From: Planctomycetota bacterium
Lineage (GTDB): Bacteria; Planctomycetota; B15-G4; SIAN01
Direction: 5' to 3'
Assembly (NCBI GenBank): GCA_009691715.1
Contig: SIAN01000009.1
Coordinates: 1-64,000, forward strand
Length of the DNA stretch: 64,000 nt
The notes under the pieces are model-generated. The model searched no databases and had not been told where the DNA came from. It saw only the letters and a list, made by a program, of their open reading frames with translations. The translations under genes were made by a program, and so were the position numbers. Positions within the stretch are counted from its first letter, which is position 1; each line of letters starts with the position of its first letter. Below are positions 16,750 to 24,380 of this stretch, one piece after another.

Positions 16750-18484
16750 TCGACGGCTCCCAGGGCGGTTTCTCGCTGGTCACGGACCACGGCGGGCGAC
16801 GCACGAGACACTCCGCCTCCTGATCGCGCCACCGACGAGTCTCCCGCGCCAGATCCGCGTCGGCAGCGAGGGCGCGCGGCTGCGCCAGCAGGGCGCGCCA
16901 CAGCAGCGGATGCACGCGGTGCCGATGCGCTTCCATCGGGTCGCCGGCGCGGCGGCGCGGGTCTCTCGAGGCTGCGTTGTGGACGCGCTCGAGGAATCCG
17001 AGGACCGCCTCGCGCGCGATTCCTGCCCGCTCGCCGTCCGACAGTGCGTGCCAGGCTGCCCAGAAGAGCGTCTCCGGCTCGATCCGGTCGCTCTTGATGC
17101 GCCGCCGCGAGTCGGCGAGGTTCGACGCCACCGCCTCCCGCTTGAGCCGCGACAGCGTCTTTTGGTCGACCCGCGCCACGGTCCGCTCCGCATCGCCGAG
17201 CAGTTGATCCTGCAGGAGCGAGCTGCGGACGCGGACGTGCGGGTGATCGAGCAGCCACTGCGCGTGGTGCGCGTCGAGCAACACGGCCTCGACCATGTCG
17301 TGCGCGGTGCCTTTCGACATCTGGGCGCGCTGCTCCCAGCACGCCTCCTCGTAGAGCATCGCGACGTCGAGGGGATCGTCGAGCCCAGCGATGTCCGCGG
17401 GATCGAGCACCTTGCCGCTCTTCACATGCCACTCGCCTGCGATCTGCAGCCGGTTCAGGTTGCCCTCGCTGTAGCGCATCACCTGATCGGGGCGGAACCC
17501 GTATTCGTCGGGGTGCGAGACCTGCCAGTACCCGGGATCGACGTTCTGCGCATTCCAGCGCACCTTGCGTCCGAAGGCGAAGTTGGTCTGGAAGACCTCA
17601 CGCGCGGTGCCGCGGGGTCCGCGCCGCGCGTCCATCAGGCCCGGCGGTGGCTGCGCGGCCGGGCTGAAGCCGCGGTCGAGCAGGGCGTTCTCGACCGTCA
17701 GCACGCCGATGGCGCGCGGATGGAACGCGCCGGCCCAGTACTGCTCGAGGATCGTCTGGAACGCGCGAAAACGTCGCGTCGTCGCGCGGAACGAGCGGGC
17801 GTCAGCGTTCGGGTAGTCGAGGATCCAGCACGAGAGTTCGGGATGATCGAGCTTCGTCGCGATGTCGTCCGCGAGCAGGCTTCCTTTGAGGAAGGTCTTC
17901 GCCGAGAACGAGAACTGGCCGCCGCCGTGCGCCATCGACGCCGACAGGCCATGTTCCGCTGGCACGCCCCAGACGAAAAGCTCGAGGAATCGAACGAAGC
18001 AACCGTCGTAGAACCACGCCAGCGGGATCGGCTTCAAGTTGAACTCGAACGCCTCGGGATCGAGGCCGAAGCGCACCTCGAACACGCCCTTGCCGCGTGG
18101 TTGCCGACGCGGCTCAGACAGTTGCAGATTCGCGCGTTTGACGCCCCAAGGATCGCGATCGAACTTGAGCGAGCACTTGTTGAAAAGGCACGCCAGGTCG
18201 CCTTTGCGAGCGAACGCCCGGTAGCGCTTCTCTAGCCCGCGCGCGACGGTTCGGAGCTTGCGCAGCATGTAACCGCTGGCGAAGTAGTCGGCCTCACCAC
18301 CGTCGCGGGAGGTCATTCGTGTCCACTTGCGGACCGCTTTTTCGTTCGAGAACGTCGGCTCGATGCTGACCCATGCATCCGCGAAGCCCTGCCGCTCGGA
18401 GCGCTTGCAGGTCGCGAGCTGCACGAATGTCGGATCGGAAGGCGGTCGGGTCTTGCGCCGGCGTTGACGGAGCTCAGTGGTCAT
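16736..18484 (-). CDS. Large protein of unknown function
   Basis: 582 residues, soluble, no signal peptide. Recognisable blocks are RSERQGFADAWVSIEPTFSN, a strand-rich middle with GVFEVRFGLDPEAFEFNLKP, a glycine-rich HGGGQFSFSAKTFLKGS, and an Arg-rich stretch RSFRATTRRFRAFQTILEQY. The second half is helical with many Trp and His. The spacing of acidic residues with the HGGGQFS block faintly recalls glutamine-synthetase-fold amidoligases; this is a weak impression and not an assignment. ATG 18484 is the natural start because the open frame further upstream runs inside the hydrolase gene. The gene ends convergent with the zinc peptidase. Confidence 0.75.
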   Translation of the reverse strand: MTTELRQRRRKTRPPSDPTFVQLATCKRSERQGFADAWVSIEPTFSNEKAVRKWTRMTSRDGGEADYFASGYMLRKLRTVARGLEKRYRAFARKGDLACLFNKCSLKFDRDPWGVKRANLQLSEPRRQPRGKGVFEVRFGLDPEAFEFNLKPIPLAWFYDGCFVRFLELFVWGVPAEHGLSASMAHGGGQFSFSAKTFLKGSLLADDIATKLDHPELSCWILDYPNADARSFRATTRRFRAFQTILEQYWAGAFHPRAIGVLTVENALLDRGFSPAAQPPPGLMDARRGPRGTAREVFQTNFAFGRKVRWNAQNVDPGYWQVSHPDEYGFRPDQVMRYSEGNLNRLQIAGEWHVKSGKVLDPADIAGLDDPLDVAMLYEEACWEQRAQMSKGTAHDMVEAVLLDAHHAQWLLDHPHVRVRSSLLQDQLLGDAERTVARVDQKTLSRLKREAVASNLADSRRRIKSDRIEPETLFWAAWHALSDGERAGIAREAVLGFLERVHNAASRDPRRRAGDPMEAHRHRVHPLLWRALLAQPRALAADADLARETRRWRDQEAECLVRRPPWSVTSEKPPWEPSISSR

Positions 18485-18551
18485 CGCGCCGCATGCTAGC
18501 CGCACGTTCACGCAGTGTTGCGTGCGCGTGATGTCGTGGATCGCGAGATCG

Positions 18552-19421
18552 TCAGCCTGGCACCGCGGCGTCGAGGAACTCACGCACCACACTCGTGTCC
18601 TTCGGGTCCTCGCCAAGGCGAACGCCGACGTGGCCGCGCGGAACCGAATGGAACAGCAGCGGCGCCGATGTCGCAGCAGCTCGCCGACCCGCCTGAGCGG
18701 TCGCGAAGAGCGTCTCGGCGTGGTGATGGTCGACGATCGTGTCGTCGCGGCCGTGAACCAAGAGCCACGGCACCGTGACTGCAGCCGCCTTCGCGAGGTT
18801 GTCGTAGTGGATGCGCGCGAGCAGACGAACCGGAAGGAAGGGAAAACGCTCGGCGCCGAGGTCCGGCACCGAAGTGAACGTCGACTCGGTGAGCAGGGCG
18901 GCAATCGGTCGGCGGCGTGACAACTCGATGGCGACGGCGCCGCCGAGCGAGTGGCCCCAGAGCACGATGCGCGTCGGCGAATAGCCGGAAGCCCGAAGCG
19001 AGTCGTAGGCCGCCTCGGCGTCGCGGTACGTCCCTTCCTCGGACGGCTCGCCGCCGCTGTTGCCGAAGCCGCGGTAGTCGAACACCAGCAAGGTCCAGCC
19101 GAGTGCGCGCACTTCGCGGGCGATTCCGATCTGCGCGGCGATCGAACCGGAGTTGCCATGGCAGTAGAGGACGGCGCCGCGAGGCGACGGCGCATCGATC
19201 CGCCAAGCTTCGAGGGTGACACCGTCCGAGGTCGTGAGCGTCAGCGCCTCGTACGCGAGCCCCGCCGCGGCCGGCGTGCGACGCGGCGGTGGTGACGGAT
19301 GCCAGACGAGCGCGCCCTGAAACACGAACAGCGCGACGACCGCCAGCAGATAGGTCAAAAGCAGGGTTCGCAGCACTCTCACCAGCGTCGAGACGGGACG
19401 TCTTTTGCGGACCGGCCGCAT
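18552..19421 (-). CDS. Membrane-anchored alpha/beta hydrolase
   Basis: 289 residues. A basic N-terminus and one TM helix (LLLTYLLAVVALFVFQGAL, about residues 17-36) precede a hydrolase domain of the BEM46/YfhR-like type. Visible parts: CHGNSGSIAAQIG (oxyanion loop), FDYRGFGNSGG, VLWGHSLGGAVAIEL (nucleophile elbow GHSLG), VHGRDDTIVDHHHAE (acid) and RGHVGVRLGED (His). Substrate unknown; relatives are esterases or lysophospholipase-like. ATG 19421 is chosen because it places the TM helix at the N-terminus; no good ribosome binding site is seen. It is divergent from the secreted protein at 19480. Confidence 0.85.
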   Translation of the reverse strand: MRPVRKRRPVSTLVRVLRTLLLTYLLAVVALFVFQGALVWHPSPPPRRTPAAAGLAYEALTLTTSDGVTLEAWRIDAPSPRGAVLYCHGNSGSIAAQIGIAREVRALGWTLLVFDYRGFGNSGGEPSEEGTYRDAEAAYDSLRASGYSPTRIVLWGHSLGGAVAIELSRRRPIAALLTESTFTSVPDLGAERFPFLPVRLLARIHYDNLAKAAAVTVPWLLVHGRDDTIVDHHHAETLFATAQAGRRAAATSAPLLFHSVPRGHVGVRLGEDPKDTSVVREFLDAAVPG

Positions 19422-19479
19422 TGCAGTTGGTCGCGAGCCCGCGCGTTCCGGGCACGGTTCCATGGCGGAGGTCGGTGTC

Positions 19480-19941
19480 ATGTCGATCCTGAGCAGGCGG
19501 TGCAAGGTCTTGGCAGCAATCGCTGCGATCGTCATCGCGGCGGGCAGCCTTGAGACGGTGGCCGTCGCCACAGCTTTCCCCATCGGCGAGCGCACCGAAC
19601 TCCGCGTTGTCTCGCCGGAAGAGCGGCGCGCGTTCTATCGGACGGCCGGAAAGGAGGCGGTCGGCCGGCCGATCCACCTCCACGTCGAAGGCGAAGTGCT
19701 GCGACGCGCGCCCGAAGAGTTCGTCGATGTCGCAGGCAGTCGCTGGATTCGCTTCGAGCAACGCGACGTGCCGCTGGTGATCCCGGCGAAATCGCCGTAT
19801 TGGCTGCAGGTGCGGCGCCACCTCGGCAGCGCCGGCGAGTTCTGCGTCCACGGTCGCGTGCGGCTGATCCCCGGAGACGAGCGGCAGCGCGCAGGCGTCG
19901 AGGTGACGAAGATCGTGCGTGCCCCCGGTTCGTGGCGCTGA
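19480..19941 (+). CDS. Small secreted protein of unknown function
   Basis: 153 residues. The N-terminus (CKVLAAIAAIVIAAGSLETVAVA) is a good signal peptide, written here with cleavage near VATA. The mature part of about 120 residues is beta-rich and well balanced in charge, with RTELRVVSPEERRAFYRTAG, HLHVEGEVLRRAP and RVRLIPGDERQRAGVEVTKI. I do not recognise the family. ATG 19480 has GGAGG eight bases ahead. It ends 41 bases before the first radical-SAM gene on the same strand, so it may be the first gene of that operon. Confidence 0.75.
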   Translation: MSILSRRCKVLAAIAAIVIAAGSLETVAVATAFPIGERTELRVVSPEERRAFYRTAGKEAVGRPIHLHVEGEVLRRAPEEFVDVAGSRWIRFEQRDVPLVIPAKSPYWLQVRRHLGSAGEFCVHGRVRLIPGDERQRAGVEVTKIVRAPGSWR

Positions 19942-19982
19942 CCGCCCGGCGGCCGCGGCACGCTTTATGATCTGCTCCTTCC

Positions 19983-21032
19983 ATGCCCCCGACGGCGACG
20001 CTTCCGCTTCCAGCGCTCGAGATCGGCTCGCAGCCCCGGGTTTCCGGTTGGGCTCGCGTCGAACGTCGCCTCGTCGGCGCCTTGCATCGCTTCGTCGCGC
20101 GCCACTACTTGCGCAAGCCCGAGCTTGCCGAACTGCTCGACATCAAGCTCCCGGATCTGGCCTCGGTCGGCTGGGCGGCACTCAACGAACTCGCCTTCCG
20201 GCTGCGGCTCGAACGGTCGGCGCGGGTGCTGTCGCTGAACGTGGAGACCACCAACTTCTGCAACCTGCGCTGCACCATCTGTCCGGTGAATCGCGGCATG
20301 GTGCGGGCGAAGAAGTGGCTCGATCCGGCGGTGTTCGAACGTCTGCTCGATCGTTCGCCGACGGTGAAGTTCGTGCTGCCGTTCCAGTGGGGCGAGCCGC
20401 TGCTCCACCCCGAGATCGACCGAATGGTCCGCTACGCGCGTGACCGTGGTGTTCGCTCGATGCTCACCACCAACGGCACGCTGCTCGACGACGCGATGGC
20501 GAACCGACTGTTCGCGAGCGGGCTCGACCGGCTCACGGTTTCGATCGACGGCGATGCGGCCACTCACGAGCAGATCCGCGGAGTCCCGCTCGCGGACGTG
20601 CGCGAGCGCACCTTGGCGCTGCGGCGACTGCGCGACCGGCGCGGCGCAGCGATGCGCATCGACGTGTCGATGGTGCTCGACGACTTGACGAAGCCGGCGC
20701 TCGACCATTACCGAGCGGCCTGGGCCGGCGTCGCCGATCGGGTGCAGGTGATCCCGCGCCTCGCCAGCGCGCCGCGGCGCAACGCCTGCCGCGAGGCGTG
20801 GCGGGGTGCGCTGGTGGTGCTCGTCGACGGCACCGTGACCGCGTGCTGCGCCGACAGCGAAGGGACGCTGAAGCTCGGCAATGGCCACGCGCAGGCGCCG
20901 GCAGCGATCCTGAACGGGGCGCCCTTCCGGGCGTTGCGCCGCGCCCATCGTTGCGGCGAGTTCCCCGCGATCTGCGCGGGATGCGGCGAATTCGACGGCG
21001 GCGATGTCGGCGTGAACGCGAGGTTCTCATGA
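19983..21032 (+). CDS. Radical SAM/SPASM domain enzyme 1
   Basis: 349 residues. The 4Fe-4S/SAM motif is CNLRCTICPVNRG (C-x3-C-x2-C) near residue 92, followed by FQWGEPLLHPEI and VSIDGDAATHEQIRG, standard for MoaA/PqqE-like radical SAM proteins. C-terminal Cys clusters (ACREAW... TACCADSEG ... CGEFPAICAGCGEF) fit a SPASM or twitch extra-cluster domain. Enzymes of this kind modify peptides or small carbon skeletons. A basic amphipathic N-terminus may touch the membrane. It starts the overlapping set: its TGA shares bases with the ATG of the glycosyltransferase. Confidence 0.9.
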   Translation: MPPTATLPLPALEIGSQPRVSGWARVERRLVGALHRFVARHYLRKPELAELLDIKLPDLASVGWAALNELAFRLRLERSARVLSLNVETTNFCNLRCTICPVNRGMVRAKKWLDPAVFERLLDRSPTVKFVLPFQWGEPLLHPEIDRMVRYARDRGVRSMLTTNGTLLDDAMANRLFASGLDRLTVSIDGDAATHEQIRGVPLADVRERTLALRRLRDRRGAAMRIDVSMVLDDLTKPALDHYRAAWAGVADRVQVIPRLASAPRRNACREAWRGALVVLVDGTVTACCADSEGTLKLGNGHAQAPAAILNGAPFRALRRAHRCGEFPAICAGCGEFDGGDVGVNARFS

Positions 21033-22282
21033 TCGCGCGCGCGACCTCGCCGTCCGCGCTCGAATGGAAGAAGCGCCTCGATTCCATCGTCGGCGTGCCG
21101 CTCGCGACACTTCGAGGCGCCTGCGCCTGGATCACGCGGCGGCGTCCGGCGCCAAGCGGCGACCTCCGCCACGTGGTCGTCGCCAAGCTCTGGGGCATCG
21201 GCAACCTGGCAATGGTGCTGCCGCTGCTGGGCGCGCTGCGCCAGCGCCATCCGCGCGCGCGGATCACGGTGCTGACGCTCGAGCGCAACCGGTCGCTGCT
21301 CGAACGGCAGCCCACCGTCGACGCGCTGGTCACGTTGCGCGACCACGGGCTCTTCGCGCCGATCGTCGACCTCTTCCGCGCGATCGCGATCCTGCGCCGC
21401 GAGCCCATCGACCTGTTCATCGACTGCGAGCAGTTCCTGCGCGCGGCCGGGCTGATCGCGTGGGGCGCCGGCGCCCGTCGCGTCGTCGGCTTCGACACTC
21501 CGCGCCAGTATCGCGCGCCGCTGTACGACGTGGCGGTGCCGCTCGCGGGCGATCGCCACATGGCGCATGGGTTCGCCGCGCTGTTCCGCGCCGCCGGCAT
21601 CCCCACCGACGGTGTCGCCTCGCACGAGATCGCCGTCGAGCCGGACGCCGAGCGGACGGTCGAGGCGCTGCTCGCCGACGCGCCGGCGCGCCCCTATGTC
21701 GTGCTGCATCCGGGCAGCGGCGACAATTTTCCCGGCCGTCGCTGGCCACTTGACCGGTTCGCGGCGCTCGGCGCGCGCGTCCACGCCGAGTTCGGCGGCA
21801 CTTTGTTCCTCACCGGCGCCGGCCTCGAACGGCCGCTCCTGGCGGAGCTCGAAGCGCGTCTCGCTTCCGAGCACGTCACCGCACGCCGACTCGATGACGC
21901 GCTTCGCCTTCCGGAGCTGGTGGCGTTCCTCGCGTGCGCCGACCTGGTCGTCTCGAACGACACCGGCCCCGTGCACCTCGCGGCCGCCGTGCGCACTCCG
22001 GTCGTCGCCTTCTACGGCCCAAACTCGCCACGCCTCTACGGTCCGCTCGGCGACGATCACCGCGCGCTCTACCGCCCGCTGCCGTGCAGCCCGTGCCTCA
22101 CCAACCAGAACGGCAAGTCGAGCAGTTGCACAATGCCGCTGTGCATCCGCGGGATCGCGGTCGACGAGGCGTGGGGCGCCGTGCACGAACTGCTGTCGCG
22201 CCGATTCGAGCCGGCGGTCGTTGCGGGTGGCGCCGTTGCGCGTGACGCTGTCGCGCCGTGCGCTCCCCCGCCGCACGCATGA
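21029..22282 (+). CDS. Glycosyltransferase family 9 (heptosyltransferase-like)
   Basis: 417 residues with both Rossmann halves of GT9. The N-terminal VVVAKLWGIGNLAMVLPLL and C-terminal VLHPGSGDNFPGRRWPLDRF plus SNDTGPVHLAAAVRTPVVAF and YGPNSPRLYGPLG are standard for ADP-heptose-type transferases. A Cys-rich loop (CSPCLTNQNGKSSSCTMPLC) near the end is seen in many planctomycetal and proteobacterial members. It transfers a sugar, probably a heptose or deoxy sugar, to an acceptor at the inner face of the membrane. It overlaps both neighbouring radical-SAM genes by four bases, which argues for a shared pathway. Confidence 0.9.
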   Translation: MIARATSPSALEWKKRLDSIVGVPLATLRGACAWITRRRPAPSGDLRHVVVAKLWGIGNLAMVLPLLGALRQRHPRARITVLTLERNRSLLERQPTVDALVTLRDHGLFAPIVDLFRAIAILRREPIDLFIDCEQFLRAAGLIAWGAGARRVVGFDTPRQYRAPLYDVAVPLAGDRHMAHGFAALFRAAGIPTDGVASHEIAVEPDAERTVEALLADAPARPYVVLHPGSGDNFPGRRWPLDRFAALGARVHAEFGGTLFLTGAGLERPLLAELEARLASEHVTARRLDDALRLPELVAFLACADLVVSNDTGPVHLAAAVRTPVVAFYGPNSPRLYGPLGDDHRALYRPLPCSPCLTNQNGKSSSCTMPLCIRGIAVDEAWGAVHELLSRRFEPAVVAGGAVARDAVAPCAPPPHA

Positions 22283-23340
22283 GCGGCACACTCACGGCCT
22301 GGCTCGCTCGCGCCCGCCTCGGCGCGGCACTGTTCGCGCCCGCGACTCGAGGACAGCCGCTGAAGATCACCGCGATCGTCACCGAACGTTGCCATCTGCG
22401 CTGCGCCTTTTGCCGGCTCTGGGAACAGCCGGTCGATGGCGCGAGCAGCCCGGAGTGGCGCGCGTTCTTCGCCGCGAATCCCTTCCTGCGCTGGGTCAAC
22501 CTGTCGGGCGGCGAACTGTTCGCGAAGGAGAGCGGCGCGGCGTTGCGCGAGCTGCTGCTCGGCATCGTCGAGTCCTTGCCGCGCCTCGAACTGCTCGACT
22601 TCCCGACGGCGGGCCAGCGGCCGGACGAAGTCGTCGCCGCGGTCGACGCGCTGCTGTCGAGCCGGTTGCCGCAACTGGCGGTCACGGTCAGCCTCGACGG
22701 TGGCCCCACTCTGCATGACGAGCTGCGCGGCGTCGCCGGCGCGTTCGAGCGCGCCTTCGACTGTTTCGCGCAGCTTCGACGGAAGCGCAGCGCGCGTCTC
22801 GTCGTCGTCGCCGGCTGCACGCTCACCGACCGCGCCGAAGAACAGGCCGAGTCGCTCGCCGCCGAACTTGCGCGACGCCTGCCCGACTTCGATCGGCGCG
22901 AACTGCACTTCAATCTCGCCCACCACTCGTCGCACTACTACCGCAACGCGGGCTTTGCCGGCCTTCCAGGTCAGTCCGCCCTCGACGTCCTCGGGCGCTG
23001 GCCGAAACCGTCCGGTCCGCTCGGGTTCCTCGAGCGCCATTACGCGCGCCTGGCACCGCGAGCGCTGCGCGACGGCCATCCGCCGATCGGCTGCGAGGCG
23101 CTGCGCCGCACGGTCTTCGTCGGCCCCGACCTCGACGTGCACCCCTGCACCATCTGGGAGCAACCGCTCGGCAACGCGCGCGACTTCGGGCTCTCGCTCG
23201 AACGGTTGCTCACGGCCGTGCCGGCCCGCGTCGCGCGCGCCACCATCGCGAAACGGGCCTGCCCCGGTTGCTTCAGCCCATGCGAGGCGCTGCCGGCGTT
23301 GGCGGCGCGGCCGTTCGCCACCGCGTTCGCGCGCACATGA
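22279..23340 (+). CDS. Radical SAM/SPASM domain enzyme 2
   Basis: 353 residues. CHLRCAFCRLWEQP (C-x3-C-x2-C) lies near residue 38, followed by WVNLSGGELFAKESG and VTVSLDGGPTLHDELRG. Downstream cysteines (GCEALRR, HPCTIWEQPLG, CPGCFSPCEALP) form a likely SPASM-type auxiliary cluster site. ATG 22279 overlaps the GT9 stop, and its own TGA overlaps the next ATG. It is only distantly similar to enzymes 1 and 3, so the three are not a recent triplication. Confidence 0.9.
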   Translation: MSGTLTAWLARARLGAALFAPATRGQPLKITAIVTERCHLRCAFCRLWEQPVDGASSPEWRAFFAANPFLRWVNLSGGELFAKESGAALRELLLGIVESLPRLELLDFPTAGQRPDEVVAAVDALLSSRLPQLAVTVSLDGGPTLHDELRGVAGAFERAFDCFAQLRRKRSARLVVVAGCTLTDRAEEQAESLAAELARRLPDFDRRELHFNLAHHSSHYYRNAGFAGLPGQSALDVLGRWPKPSGPLGFLERHYARLAPRALRDGHPPIGCEALRRTVFVGPDLDVHPCTIWEQPLGNARDFGLSLERLLTAVPARVARATIAKRACPGCFSPCEALPALAARPFATAFART

Positions 23341-24380
23341 GCAGACTCGCCGTGCGCCGTTCCCATCGGGCCGTGGTCGCAGAGGCCCTCGCGCGCGGGG
23401 ACTGGCGCTGGCTGGCGCGCGCTGGCTGGCGGACCCTTCGCTCAAGGCTTGGCCTGCCGGCGGGACCGCTGTTCGCCACGCTGGCGGTGACCTACCGCTG
23501 CAACTACCGCTGCAGCTTCTGCGATCTGCCCGATCGCGCACGTGGCGACCCGCCGCTCGAACAGCTGATCGCGCGCGTCGATCGGATCGCGACGGACGGA
23601 GCGCTTGCTGTCGGCATCACTGGCGGCGAGCCGCTGCTGCATCCGCAGCTCTTCGCCGTGATCGCCGCGGCGCGCGCGCGCGGCCTGCTGGTGCACCTGA
23701 ACAGCAACGGCTCGCGCCTCACCACGGCGGCCGTCCTGCCGCTGCTTGCGGCCGGACTGCACTCGATCAACCTGAGCCTCGATGGCGCGACCGCGGCGAC
23801 TCACGACGGCCTGCGTCGCGCTCCCGGCTCGTTCGCGCAGATCAGCGCGACGGTCGCGGCGTTGCGCGCGGCACGGAACGGGACCACTCCTCGCATCGGC
23901 CTGGTGATGGCGATCACGCCGACGAACTTCGGCGAGGTCGCGGCGTTCGCCCGCCTGGCGGTGGCGTGGGGCGTCGACGCCGCCGGTTTCCTGCCGCATC
24001 ACGAGTTCGTCGAGACCCGCTCCCGGCTCGATGCCGCGTCGGCCGCGCTCCTTGCCGCTGAGCTCACCGCAGCAGCCGAGGCGGGCGACGTGCTCGACAA
24101 CTCGCCGGCCTATCGCAACGCGATCGCGCCGTTCCTCGCCGGCCGGCCGATGCCGGTCGAGTGCAGCGCCGCTTCGACCCATGTGGCGATCGCGCCCGAC
24201 GGGCGGCGCTACGCTTGCGTGCCGCTGATGACACTCGAGCGCGGTGGCGTGACGTTCGATCAGCCGGGCCCGCCGCCACCGCCGACGGCACGCGAACGCG
24301 AGGAGGTCTGCCGCCAGTGCTGGTGGAACTGCCACCGGGAGCTCGACCTGTCGTTGCAGACCGTCGTCGCGCCGCGCTGA
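23337..24380 (+). CDS. Radical SAM/SPASM domain enzyme 3
   Basis: 347 residues. CNYRCSFCDLPDRA is the cluster motif near residue 55; GITGGEPLLHPQLF and INLSLDGATAATHDGLRR follow. The C-terminal part has ECSAASTHVAIAPDGRRYAC, then CRQCWWNCHREL, fitting a SPASM-type domain with a final C-x2-C-x3-C. It is closer to the MoaA/PqqE consensus than its two neighbours. ATG 23337 overlaps the previous stop (ATGA). The next gene probably starts within its last 64 bases. Confidence 0.9.
   Translation: MSRLAVRRSHRAVVAEALARGDWRWLARAGWRTLRSRLGLPAGPLFATLAVTYRCNYRCSFCDLPDRARGDPPLEQLIARVDRIATDGALAVGITGGEPLLHPQLFAVIAAARARGLLVHLNSNGSRLTTAAVLPLLAAGLHSINLSLDGATAATHDGLRRAPGSFAQISATVAALRAARNGTTPRIGLVMAITPTNFGEVAAFARLAVAWGVDAAGFLPHHEFVETRSRLDAASAALLAAELTAAAEAGDVLDNSPAYRNAIAPFLAGRPMPVECSAASTHVAIAPDGRRYACVPLMTLERGGVTFDQPGPPPPPTAREREEVCRQCWWNCHRELDLSLQTVVAPR

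Noticed and set aside
18485..19222. Longer start for the unknown 582-residue protein
   Set aside because: It would run through the whole alpha/beta hydrolase gene on the same strand, whose motifs are clear.
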